Below, piece by piece: positions 24,701-37,463 of a stretch of 64,000 nucleotides of DNA; positions within the stretch are counted from its first letter, which is position 1, and each line of letters opens with the position of its first letter. The stretch is taken from the NCBI GenBank assembly GCA_027186245.1, contig CP114497.1, forward strand, positions 131,501-195,500, given 5' to 3'. A model generated the notes under the pieces. It did no database searches. It was not told the origin of the DNA and saw nothing but the letters and a program-made list of their open reading frames with translations. This DNA is from Coriaria nepalensis (taxonomy: Eukaryota; Streptophyta; Magnoliopsida; Cucurbitales; Coriariaceae). Made by a program: the position numbers and the translations under genes.

Positions 24701-25339
24701 CCTATCGATGTTTGTAAAAAGATAATTAATGGCTCTATCCTGTGAACAATTAAAGAGCATAAGGAAAGCATTCCTCTTACTGGACTGATCCTGCTCAGTA
24801 GCCAAGAACTTTTCAACGATCTCAGGGGCACTGTCCAATAGTTGGTCTCCTTGAGGAAGCTTGTAGACTGACATGATAGCAAGAACAGCGTTCCGCCTCA
24901 CAAAGGGGTGGCGATGCTCCAAATTGGAAAGAATCGAAGGGATCAAGGGCTCGATAATCTCAGATTCATTGAGGCGGCAGAGAAATCGGAGAGTAACGCC
25001 ACGAATGTACTCGTTGGGATGCTGGAGGTTGTTGCGAAGGTTCTGGCAGATAAGGATCATTTCTGGGAGGACTTTTCCACGTGAATCAGTCTTGTCAGTG
25101 ATCTCCAAGTAGAGAAGGAGAAGCTTCTGGACGGTGTGGTCGTCGGAAGGTAGCACGTAGCGGATGATAGTGATGAAGAGCTGGGGAATGGTTTCTCCAT
25201 TAAGCAAAAGCATGATGGCTTTCTTCATGGCTTCGATTTTGAGCTCAACGTCGTTCCCTTCCAGAGCTTCCTTGATCTCATTGACAAGGGCCGGCGTGCC
25301 CTTATCGAAGTAAACCAGCAGAGTGCTGGACTTCTCCAT
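21704..25339 (-). CDS. COPB: Coatomer subunit beta (beta-COP)
   Basis: Adaptin-like subunit of the COPI coat on Golgi membranes, in the F-subcomplex, for retrograde transport. Four exons in phase: 25339-23306 (678 codons in one exon), 23047-22535, 22248-22163, 21908-21704; 945 residues, the family's normal length. The N-terminal HEAT/adaptin trunk runs from about residue 20 to 540 ([52 protein letters not shown]). The appendage domain fills the last about 280 residues ([46 protein letters not shown]) and the protein ends [14 protein letters not shown]. The start is the first ATG after an in-frame stop-free leader and agrees with the usual [17 protein letters not shown] leader intron of 150 bp (25541-25392) is likely. 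Confidence 0.96.
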
Positions 25340-26414
25340 TTTCCTTGTTTTGTTTGTTTGAATTCAATATCTGTGATGAAGGGTTATGGATCTGGAAATG
25401 CGAAAAAGAAAACAAGAAACAGAGACAGAGCAATGGTCGAGGAAATATCAGATCGAACAAACATGAGAGGCATAACGAGACTGGACTGGAGAGAAATCTG
25501 TGAAAATGCAAACCGAGTCAAAAGTAAGCAGCAAATTTTACCTGATTTCTGATATCCAACCGTTAGAGAGAAATAATTGTAAATCTCTGGAAACTTTGAC
25601 GTCGACTGCGAAGGGGGATGTAGGAGAAGATGGAGAACTTCTGGAATTGGACTCTGCAGCTGCAGCAGAGGTGAGAAACGACGGAGGAGGGAATGCAGAT
25701 CTCACTCTCTCTCTCTCTCTCTCTCTCCCTTCCCCCAAGTAAGTCATTAAGTATAAGTCTGTAAGTAACCGGGTTTGGGTCATGGGTGGGTTGGATCCGC
25801 TGTCTCTCTAAATGGGCCCCTCTTGTTTTCGCATTCTCGCGTTATATTTGTTTCTGCTCGTCTACCGTGTCTTCCCATTTGTTCAAAATCGTTCATGTTT
25901 CATGCCCAATCCATCACTTCAGATTTCAGACCATGTTTGTAGAGAGTAGTCACATTAATGTCGTGTCGTGTTCAGAAGTTTGCGAATAATCTAAAGCCCA
26001 ATATCTAATCCCATTTTGGAGAAACAAGAATAACGCATAGCAATTTTACAAAGTAATAGCAACATAAGAACCTGAATGTTAGAAAGTTGCTGAATCAGCA
26101 GATTTTAGTATCAAAAGAGAAACCTTATCATCCTTCGTAGATTTTTCATTTCAACAATTTTTACTGAAATGTACAATTTCTTTTCGCCAGTAATACGCGA
26201 TTGTCTAATACGTTTTTGTTAGTTGGCAAGGATCTCCCTTGGAAAAACTGCGGGTGTGTACGTTATAATCAAGATTCAAGAGCAAAGGGCAAGTGGTAAC
26301 TAATAATTCATGCTAACATTTATTTTAAAAAATGCATACGAGCCTCGAACAAGGAATTATATGCATTTGGAGGCAGCTTCATGGCACTTTAATTTCAGCT
26401 GCAGACATGAAAAG
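25340..26414. promoter_or_regulatory. COPB leader and promoter; ACA 3' flank
   Basis: A probable untranslated-leader intron of COPB runs 25541-25392 (CAG then GTAAAA; TTTCCAG acceptor). A CT microsatellite of about 25 bp lies at 25702-25729. From about 25980 rightwards is sequence downstream of the Ca2+-ATPase stop (26415), probably its 3' untranslated part. No gene is seen in 25740-26414. Confidence 0.5.
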
Positions 26415-29400
26415 TTAAGCATTACGAGCCCTTCTGAATCGTTGAATAGGCTTTACGAAGTACTTGGCTACCGGTGTCTTGGGAACCGGAATGAGCTTTC
26501 CGACTACAGCCAGAGGCCAACTGCGCAAGACCAGACAATTAAGACATCAAGCTAATTATTCGGAAATGTGTGTAAAGGGAGAAACCCAGCAGTTTAACGA
26601 ACCTGACAACACCAATACCGATGGAAACAAGCCATTGCACCCAGTTGAGTTTTACTGTTTTTGTAAACTTTCCGAGAAATTCAACGATGATAACCTGCAA
26701 CATATGTGGCACAATAAGATGGCACCCCCATTTAATTTAAATAACAGAAGCCCTCTAAAAGAGTTAACGACTTCATACCTGAAGTACAGCCGTGATTCCA
26801 ATCACTCCCAAAAAGAGATGATTTTTGGTCACTCCGGTGAAAACATTTAATTCCTCTGGCTTCCGAGCATTAAACTCGTTGAATAACTGTTTATTTTGAA
26901 TTCGTCAGTAAGGTTACAGAAATGACATATGGTAATAGCAAAAAACAACAATACAAGCTATGCAGATTGCAGACTATTCATTTTCCTCAAATCAAGAGAA
27001 GGTAGAAGAAGGCATACATTCCAAATTCAGTTTATTTGACATTTACTTACTTGACAGAGGACAAACGTGTTGAATATTACAGTATTCTTGACATCAGAAG
27101 CATGTTCTATGCTCTCATTATTCAAATGAAGAAGATCCAATCCACGGAAATTAAGAACAAGGAGGACAGCAACTTGATATAAAGCCTGTACATACATAGA
27201 AAAGATCAAATTAGCATCTTCAACTCTGATCTCGCCAAGTTTCGGATAAACAAATTTACAAACAAGTACCTGTATGAGCAAGTTCCTCCACATTATATTA
27301 GTTATAAGAGGTTCCCTGAGATCAAAACCAACCCTCATCAAATATAATCTTAAAGATGGTTCCAGATAAACAATATGTAAATATGTATTTACCAAGCAAA
27401 TCCACTCAATTCTTAGAAACACTATACCTCAACCTTATTCTCAATATTGCAAAAGTAAGATGGAATAATATTCTCACTATAACCACAACATAAGAAGAAA
27501 AAGTACATTTAAGAATTACAGGCAGCCCATGATATTACAAGAATCATCAAAATTAACAGCGATCAACAAGCTCTTAGCAGGAAAAAATATTGCCAGAAAA
27601 ATCTATAACAAGGTTGATGGGATTTTACTACCCGTACAAGTAGTGATATATCTTAAGAAGACAACCACATAGTCAATGAACAGGAAATGGACAACAAAGA
27701 ATGTATAACAACACAGGGACATTGACTTGAAAAATGTTACAAATATTAGTATTCTACTGCAAATTCAGCACTTGTTCATACCTTCGGCCAACTGGTAATT
27801 TACGCATTAGTTCGTCTGTTGGGGGTTCAGTAGCCAAAGCTAGTGCGCCAAGTGTGTCCATGATCAGGTTGACCCACAGAAGCTGTACAAAGTAAGAGAA
27901 ACCTTTTTTTACTGTAATTGAAAGAGATATATCAAAGACAATGTCCATCCAATTAGCCTATCTCTCTTATCTAAGACTGAGACAATTAGACTATCAATAC
28001 AAGACTGGACTTGTCGTTTACAATTAAATTCTCAGTTCTAAGGATCATATAAATTACTTTGCAGTACACATTCACATGGTAATTTGAAACAAGTTTCAGA
28101 AGGCTTTTTAAATTTTACATAAGTTTAGAGATCATTGTTTAAAAATGTAGCTAAGAGAAACAGTAACAATTCACTCCATAACAGGGTCTACTGGACTACA
28201 CAACACATTTCTACTCGTGTGAACACAGATCTAATTATCGCATATATAAGTATTTGCATTCTTATGAGCAAAATAGTTGTAAGAACATGCCACTAAATAA
28301 GGCCTAGAAACTATACGGTCAAATTTGGCTGTTCTAATATTAAATTTGTTTAGACCAATTTGGCCTTTTACTAGTCTTCCATTCTATACTGTTATTTACC
28401 ATGGAGCCTCTTCCCTGTTCTATTATATATGTATGCTAATAGATGGTCATGACACGTATAATGCCAGTGGAAAGAAAGAGAGATCAACCTGTACGGTATT
28501 CAAAGGAACATCCCCAGAGGATATTGCTGCCACGACATTAATTACAAGAGCTGCAACATTGACTGTAAGCTGGAACTGGATGAATTTCTGAATATTTGCA
28601 AACACAGAACGCCCCCAACGTACAACCTATACATGGTAGAACAGAAAATTTGCAGAAAATGGTTGAGGGGGAGAAAAATAAATAAATCAAAATTCAAAAC
28701 AAAAGCAAAAGAATTTACCCAAACAGAAAATTTAAGGTAAAACAACACTCAAATAAGAGAGTAAGCACTTTTTAGCTACTGCTGCCAGGAAGAATTCTTG
28801 TAGTCAACTTGGAATGTTGAAAGTGCATGCAAAATGATATCCCAGGGGCACAGCCAAATTTATTGACACCCCACTTGGTGCATTAAGTTTGGTCTCCAGG
28901 CAGTGAACAAGACCAGTTTCCAGTAAACAAAATAGTGAGGGAAATAATTAAACACAGTAACTAACCTTTACAACTGAAGCAAAGTTATCATCCAAGATTA
29001 CAATATCTGAACTTTCTTTTGCAACTTCAGTTCCCTGAATGCCCATAGAAAGACCAATATCTGCCTAGAATTCAAAACGGTAAAATGTGATTAATCATGA
29101 CAAGGAAAAGCCCTTACAACTATGAAACTTTAACGGACACTTTTATCCAATTCTAGACAGTAATGCCACATCATAAAAGCCTAGAAAGGAGGTAGGACCT
29201 CCATATATGCATATGTACAAATTTTACAGATACTACCACATCGGTACCTGCTGAGTTATACCAAATCACAGTAGCGTAAATAAAAGTTTCAACAAAGATG
29301 ACAAACCTCATGAAGAGCAGGAGCATCATTAGTACCATCTCCAGTCACTGCAACAACTTCTCCCCCCTTTCGGAGTGCTTGTACAAGTAAAAGCTTGTCA

Positions 29401-32400
29401 TTAGGAGAAGACCTACCCATTACCTGTATGCCCCCAATTACGAGTTAAATTGAATGGATATTTTATCAACTGAATATGTAATCACTTCTGAGTGGATGGT
29501 TGTAGCAGATTCATGTTGTCCAAACCATACCGTTATTTTTTTGGCAATTTGTTCTCTTTCCTTTTCAGATAGTTCACGAAATACTTTTCCTTCAATGATA
29601 TTAGGTTCAGTAGCATCTTCAATGGAATTGAGTATCCCACACTCCAAGGCTATTGCTTTAGCTGTTTGCAGATTGTCTCCTGTGACCATGCGCACCTAGA
29701 GGTTCACAAACGGATTATTTACCCTTCACAACTAATAGATGCTTTATTTATCTTATCTAAGAATCTCTGAGACATAATTATTATGCTTATGAAATTTCAA
29801 AAGTTTCTAGTATATAAAAAGGAATGGACAACCTTAACACCAGCATCAGTGCATACTTTCACTGCATGTTTAACGCCAGGCCGACAAGGATCCTACACAA
29901 GGATATTATCATAGTTATGGTGAAAAGGAATCACAAGCTGCCAATTTAATAGCTTTCAGAAGGAAGAGTCCAGCTATGACATTAACCCATTCGTGCAGTT
30001 GAAAGAAAAGGAGAGAGGCTATAGGCAAATCAATTTTTTAATACAGTCAAGATATGAATGCATGTCAAAAAGAATATGAATGATAAATTCTACTAAGAAA
30101 ACCAGTTTCTTCAGAGGAAAAGAAAAGTATAAAATTCAAAGAGCAAGAAAAATGACAGATGGAAAATGCCAGTAGCTCATCCTCCTCAACATCATGAGTT
30201 CTCTTTGATTCTTACCTTTATACCTACGATACCAAGTAGAACAAGGTCATCTTCAGGCAACTTCCATTGATCCAAATGCTCCTCATCTGTAGGAACATTC
30301 CCTGCTTCATAGGATCTGTATGCAATGGCAACACACCGCAAGCTGCTAGCAGCCATGTCATCAATAGATGACTTTAAAAATTCCTGCAAAAATATAAGAA
30401 TGATACAGAGCCAAATATTAACCCATATATTCTCAGGATCAGAAAAAGTTATTTGGGATTTAGTACCAACTCATGCTGAAAATTGTTCAAATCAAAATCA
30501 AATGATTTAATATATATGTATATATACCATAAATGCTCTTTCACAACTTGTTTCAGGAAGAAAAACTGCTGTTACCAACCTTATCTTCATCGATGGATTG
30601 AAAGTCACCATGCAAATCAAGATATCCTTTACATGAGGACAAAATGATCTCGGCTGCTCCCTTCCAATGTATATAAACTTCTGAGTCAGCCTACCAAGAA
30701 AGAAGAAGAATCTAATTAGCGAAGGATGCATCTAGTCTTTGAATGTGTATACTACCAGAGATTGAGATTCAGTGATTCATCAACAGTAGGAAATGGCTAA
30801 GTTAACAAAACTCCAAATGGAAGAGTTTGAATGATTACCCGTTTTAAAGCAACACCTCCTTTCTTTTTCTCCGAGTTGAAAGGAAAAACATGGAGTACTT
30901 TAGCCTTTGATCTGACTATATCAAACTTCATCCCCAACTGCACCACAGATTTTCAAACTTAAATCAACTTCTAATTGGAGGGGGAGTGGTGGATCATACA
31001 GATATACATTTAACAGTGTACCTTGACAGCCCAAGATAGAATAGCTTTCTCGGTGGGAGATCCAGAAATCTCTACATCTCCTCCATCCTGCCCAAAAAAT
31101 TTAGGTTCAAGTGTAGTATTACAAGCGCAAATAGGCTACAGTGGGAGGGGAGTACTGTTCGGGTAACTGAAAAGAGACTGAGTAAAGAACCAATATCTCT
31201 ACTCTCTATAAAAATACTATGTACTGAACACATAAGTAACATGTGTGTCTTGTATGTAAGTAGCATGTCAGCCATGAAGCAAAAGAATGCACTATAAGAT
31301 TTCTAAACCCCTTAGAAACTTTCAATTTTGCATTGGTGATCGAAGTTGTGTTCACACCAAAATTAGGGTCAGATAAAGAATTATTAAGATCTAACCAAAG
31401 CTGGCCAGATTCCAGTGTCAGGTCACATATAATATACGACGTTTCTACCATAATGAGAAGGTATTTCATTGAAGTTGTCAACTTAAAAACATATATCTTG
31501 AAAATTTTTTATCAGAAGATTGAGTTTATTCCAGAATTTTTAAGGTATAAAAACACCTAATACCAGCATATCTTTAAGGGTGGATACGAAGTGATTGCAA
31601 CTGTAAGTTTTAAACACCATTAAATAAACAAAGGCTTTTCCTGTTCTTTCTACTGACATGTCAAGATTTAACCTCCTCTGAAAGAGTTCAGACAAATAGA
31701 CAATGCATAGGCAAGAAGGACTTTCTTTACTGCCCTTGCATTCATTTGAGCATCACGTTTCTGATACCGACACTGCCAAATTAGCAAAGAAGAATGTATG
31801 CCCTCCCTAGTTCTGTGTTAATTAACAAGAAAGGACCTACTTTAGGAACAAAAACATTGCCAGTGGTATTCTGAGAAATCCCCTCACAAAGCAGAGCCAA
31901 CACAGATGGATGCAACTGCGAGGAGTCATCTAGTGAGCTAATCTTCTTTTTTCCAACATATGCCTCAACCACAGTCATCTGAAAATTTGAAAAACAAAAT
32001 TACATTACAGCCCACTAAAAAGAATACGTTCAAGCTCAACTAATCAGCAAAACAAAAACCTGATTCAAAGTCAATGTTCCAGTCTTATCACTGCAAATTG
32101 TTGTTGCAGAGCCCATCGTTTCACAGGCAGACAGCCTACGAACCTATAAATGTGGTTATGTTAGAGGAAGGTAACAAAGTTTCAAATAAAATGATATGCA
32201 TGATAAGAGGAGAGGAAAAAAAGGGTTAATACATACGAGAGCCTTATCTGCCATCATTTTCCGCATAGAGTATGCTAGACTGTCACATAATACAAGTACA
32301 TAAGCAACACCAGAAGACAAATAACGATCATGTAACTATGTCAGTCTAGGAGCATTTACTCCCTAGCTATGCAGATTAAATCAAAATTATAAGCTTGTAC

Positions 32401-35400
32401 TCACGTCAGGGTAACAGCCAAAGGAAGCCCTTCTGGCACTGCAACAACCACAATGGTGACCTGGATGATTCTATTATTAGTAATTAGTGATACTATTTAT
32501 GATAAAATATTAACATCATCCAGAAGCTGCACTTACTGCAACAGTAACAATGCTGATGGCTCCATTGAAAGCAGTGCTCAGTTTAGTCTTGCCAGCATCA
32601 AATTGCACTGTTCCATCCGCATTTTTTGTGTGTCCAGTAAAGTATCTAAACTCCAAAATCAATATCCTACCTGATAAATCATATGCATTTTACGCAACAC
32701 ATTATCTACAGTTTTTCTGAATGAATTTATGATACCTTCCAAAAAGGATTGCTAGTACAGAAACAGCAACAGTAAGCCCAACTATTCCTATAAACGTTGC
32801 AACTCCATTCAGGCGTACCTGTTATAAGTATTCAGAAGATAGCCTTAACCTATAAGGCGTGAATTGGCATACAATTGTTGAAGCAGAAATCATCGAGAGA
32901 AATACCTGCAAGGGAGTTTCTTCACCAGTATCCTCTGAGATACTCGCCATCAACAATCCCCATTCTGTATTGATGCCAACACCAGTTACCTACATAAAGC
33001 CGACAGCGATAAGAATTTACACAAATGGCAGCATGAAAATGAAATAATATAATAGGATGGTACAGCCAGGCTTGTTGATGTGTTTACTCAAATGTAAATT
33101 TGTTTTCCATGTTTTCATAACATGAGATTAAATTTCATAACAGCATAATGAATATGTTCTGCATCCAGGTAAACCTACAGTGTAAGAGCATTATTAGGTG
33201 AATTACCAGCATTGTACCAACTCCATCAGCCACTTTGCAACCAGACATCAGAAAAGGTGTTTTCTGATCCTTGTGAACCTGAAATAAAGCTTATCTTTAA
33301 TATTAAGAAAGACCAAACATAAGATAACTACATCATGGAAAGGTATATGCATCTCACAATCTTGCTCTCCCCTGTCATACTAGATTCATCAATGGCTAGT
33401 GAATGACCAGTGATCAAGATTCCATCGGCAGGGACCTAAGTGAACCAAAGAGGTTGCTTGATTATATTAAATACAGTTAACTTCCGAGGAAAGAAAGAGC
33501 TCATGTACAAAGGATATGTACCTGGTCACCAATATTAAGAGGCACAACATCACCAACAACTATATCAAATATTGAGACTTTTACAGTTCTACCATCTCTC
33601 AAAATCTGCACCGATTTTACATAAATGTTACTTGAGCTGGCGTACAAAAGAAGTCATTGTTGTCAGCTTAAGGATACACACCTCCAATTGTATGTTTTGC
33701 TTTTCCTCATTTAGATTTTGAAACTGAAGAGATTGTCGGTAATCACTAACAGCTGATAAACAAAAGAAAAAAATAGATGGTAGTTAATTTTTATCAGGTA
33801 ACAAAATACGTTATGATTGATTTGGATGTTGAGAAGAAAAAAGAATATAAAAAATATGGAATCTTTCATTAGCCATTCAAAAACCTAATTAAGCTCTATG
33901 TTCCCAAACTTCTTTAGCTTTTCTTTTGCCCAATGATAAACACATATGGTAGGCATACCTGTAACTACGATGACTAAAGCAACAGCAAACGTAATACTTC
34001 CGCCATCATACCATCCTTCTTCCAAACCCTGCAAAACAGGTACCATAAAAAAGTCAACATATCAAAGGACTGTAAAGTCACCTAAAGGAAATTTAAATAG
34101 CAGGTATGCACATACAAGGTATGCATTATTGTCCTGAGATCTTTCAAAGGGCCATCCATTCTACTTTAACATTACAGCAGGCTTTGGTTAATTTATTAGA
34201 CACTAGTTTGGATTATTGATACAATATATCAAAACGTTGAGTTTCACAAGAGGGAGTCACCTTTGACCAAAAAATTTACACTATAAATTTAATAATAACA
34301 TTAAGAAAAGAAAATATCTGGAGCGGCAGGTATACACCATGTGACACTAGGTGCAAACTAAATTAAAGCAAAATCTTATTTGTGTACCAGTTATTTTCGG
34401 ATATCCAACCACGCTACATATGAATACTTCTCAGGTAAGCAACCAAAAAAAAAAAAAAGAAAAGAAGTGGACCTCTGTTTTAATTCCCAACACCAATGAC
34501 AGGACAGCAGCTATAATCAAGATGATGAGGGTCAAATCTTGCCAAGCTTCCCATAGGAATCGCTGTAAGATAAACAGATGGAATGGAGAGTCTTTATAGC
34601 GATGCAACAGAATTAAAGTAGAATGAATTATTGTCCAAAGAACTTTCAAGAAGGGGAAAAAGGTACCCAGAAACTCCGCCCCTTTTTACGAGGATAGGTA
34701 TTGGATCCAAAGGCATCCTTCCTCTTCACTAAATCAGTTTCATCGCCGATAATTCCCTTGTCTAGGTTTGTTTTTAACAAGTTTGATAATCCTTTAACCT
34801 GGAAGAGGAAATGATGACTGAATCAGCTAAAGCTAAGCTAAGACCAAAGAATACTGTGGATAGTAGAAGAAAGATATCATTGTACTGTCATGACTTGCCC
34901 CTCCATATTCTTGTAGTGCAGAAAAATTTTGTTCCCTGGTCAATGAAGCAAGCTGGTCTTGTCCAATTTCATAATCACCCTTTGCACTTGGAGGAAATGA
35001 TACTGATGAATCTACCATTGGGGATGCAGATATAAGAGAAATAAGAGAGCAAACAAGTTGGAGTATGCAATAATTATTTTAATAAAGCTAAAATTATCTT
35101 AGAATAGTAAGATGTTCCATGAATACTATAGCTTTCACATATATTTTCTATCCATTTCTTATTTCTGTCACGTGCACTAAACTCCTCGATCATCACCAAG
35201 CCAAAGAGGACACTGTTCTGTCTTCCGGATTAATATCAGTGTGTATAGCTTAAACATGATCAAACTCATATATAATGAAATAAAACATCTCATAATTGTT
35301 AGAAATAAATAAATGAAGAACTTCTAGAGAGAAAATACCAATTTGCCGTTCCCCAGCCAATTTGAAAAGCAATGCTGCCTAATAGAACAAGTAACAGGCA

Positions 35401-36073
35401 GTTAGCTAATGGAAGTGCTTATATCATCCAAATAAAGATGCATGTAATATTGAAAACATTACTCTTATGACTTGTGCATGGGCTCTAAGCATCCTCCTTC
35501 TCTGTTCTATTTCCTCCTCCTTCAAGTCCAAAGTGTATCGGAACCTTCGAGATGCATTCAGCACCAGTGCCGCTTGCTACAGAAGACCAAAACTTTATTA
35601 GTGGAAACCACACAGGGCGGAGAAGTATATTTTATCTGCTTTCATGGTCAAAGGAATCATCCACTCGTTTGAAATGTGATGCTGTTCATGAATTTTGCAT
35701 CCTTTGTCTTCAGTTATACAGTTAACTAATGAGAGAAGAATTTTGCGCCTGTTTTGGCAGCCTCACAAAAATTACCTAGATTTCAACATTCAAAACACCT
35801 CGCATCCTATCTCCAGAATCAATTGAAAGAATGAATGTGCTGTGAAAAATTGAGAAGGAATGGAAGAAATACCCGCCAGCGCTTGAGGGAAGACAATGGC
35901 GCATTCTTGGTATTTTCAATATCGAAGGGATCAGAAACAGAGGAAGAGCGATCTTCTCCATCGTCAGGGAGTTGCCTACCGGAATCTTGACCAGTCTCCA
36001 TGTCCTGTCGCCTTCCGGATGTGGAAACCGTCAACAAGCCATTGGTAGAGGCGGAAGAACCACGAGATGTCAT
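26415..36073 (-). CDS. ACA9: Autoinhibited Ca2+-ATPase, plasma-membrane type (ACA9-like)
   Basis: P2B ATPase that pumps Ca2+ out of the cytosol and is released from autoinhibition by calmodulin. I could trace 33 exons, all in phase, for 1090 residues; main landmarks: exon 1 36073-35873, exon 2 35576-35463, exon 4 35011-34899, exon 17 32143-32060, exon 24 29695-29531, exon 25 29423-29307, last exon 26520-26415. The N-terminal regulatory part has [20 protein letters not shown] (about residues 62-81), the calmodulin-binding region. Others: [19 protein letters not shown] (helix 4 Ca2+ site), CSDKTGTLT with the phosphorylated Asp, FIHWKG-like [22 protein letters not shown] and [20 protein letters not shown]. 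The N-terminal NGLL...GRRQDMETG...[11 protein letters not shown] matches ACA9 better than ACA8/10 as I recall them. Intron 4 has a GC donor (GGG then GCAAGT). Confidence 0.94.
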
Positions 36074-37463
36074 TGATTTAGACTCCGGAAAAGGGAATGA
36101 GATCTCACTGTCGCAAAAGATATGGCACAGCAACACCCTCGCGATTCAACAAAGATTTAGACCGTTAAGAACGGGTGGTGCTGCCACATCTTCCCCTAAT
36201 AAAAGAAAAAAAATTAATAGTAAAACAGAAAATTCAGTATTATTGTTAACAAACAGAAAAAATAGGGAGGATGTTAGTTTGGGCAGAATGGATGACGAGC
36301 TGTCCGATTTCGAATGGTGCCGGAAACAAACAGAAAATTCAGTAATACTGTTAACAGATTTTTTTTTTTGGTGCCGGAAACAATGGGGAAAGAGATAGTA
36401 GTTACGATTTCGAATGATGGAGTTTGGTTGATTTATAACTAGCAGCTGCAGCTTGATCGGTGCCAAATTTAGAAAGCATGAGCAGATGATTCGGTGTAAC
36501 CGGTAACAGGCAGCGCAGAAGAAAAACTAAATCGATATACTTGCCGAATGTAAAGAGAGTGATCGATCAAGAGCTACCGCCGACCGGAGCAACGACCGGT
36601 GATGCGCCCTCGAAAATATCGTCCAATCTGTTTCGTCGTGACAGTACTGTTTGTACTGTGTAGTGTGTAGTTTCTACTGTCCAGTTGAGAGAAAGACTAA
36701 GAGATAAGACTTGCCTCGCCAAAGACGTCGTTGGAAATTTCCAAGAAACTTCCCGCTAATCCCCTTTTTTTAAAAAAAAAAAAAAAAATTCCTTCATTTT
36801 CCGTAGAGAATTACGAATATGTCCATCCCGTGTAGATATTAAAAGACGAAAATTGTAGATTTTGAGGGCGTGTGTGTAATTAATTAGTAAGTTAGGGGCA
36901 ATCTGAACATGAAAATGGAAAATCACGACCAATTCAACATTATTCGTGCAGGATTATGAAATCAAAATATTAAGAAAACCGTGCCGTCAAAGAAACTTGA
37001 ATGATCCATGCCGCAGTTTAAGCTAATAAATACTTGTTGACACCATGAAATGTAACGTTACGAAAATAAAACATAGAATTGAAATTTCAGACTTTTAATC
37101 AACCGTTTAAATCTCAACGGATCTCAGAGATATTATCTTTATTCTCCTTATTTACGGAATATAACGGACTAGAAACAAAATTTCATAATGTGTTGGGGTG
37201 TTTTTTATATTTTTGGAAAGACGATGGCATGGTGGGTGGGATTTCAGTAATGATGTTTGTATTGCAAGTGAGGTTTGGTTTGAATATAACAGTCCCAATA
37301 GTCCATAGTCCTCTCCTCGCTTTTACCTGATTTGTTGAGTTTGGTAGTCTCCTTATAAAGGATTGTTGTACAAGAAACCCACGACAATATCTTAAACAGT
37401 ATTCAGTATAAAATGCAGTACACTTGTTTATGATTCTTAGACAAATTAGAGCTTCCTCTGGCA
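36074..37463. promoter_or_regulatory. Divergent intergenic region between ACA9 and EXO70
   Basis: The two genes point away from each other across about 1.4 kb. It contains a partial duplication near ACA9 (separate entry), an A-rich tract (36770-36787), and a likely TATA box TATAAA at 37354-37359 for the plus-strand EXO70, 105 bp before its ATG. An upstream in-frame extension of the ACA frame reaches 36136 but starts before the usual MT-S N-terminus. No other gene is supported. Confidence 0.5.
36223..36418. repeat. Local direct duplication about 100 bp apart
   Basis: A 29-bp stretch starting AAACAGAAAATTCAGTA at 36223-36251 recurs with three changes at 36328-36356. GGTGCCGGAAACAA at 36316-36329 recurs at 36370-36383, and GATTTCGAATG at 36306 recurs at 36406. 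The pattern suggests an old tandem duplication with later indels in the ACA promoter. Confidence 0.85.

Noticed and set aside
30521..30560. Possible extra micro-exon in the ACA9-like gene (CERAFM)
   Set aside because: It breaks the reading frame, while joining exon ends 30580 and 30383 directly gives DEDK then EFLKSS, in line with the family.
36000..36398. 132-codon plus-strand frame opposite ACA exon 1
   Set aside because: Its first part is the antisense of the ACA N-terminus and the rest is the locally duplicated promoter; no domain is visible.
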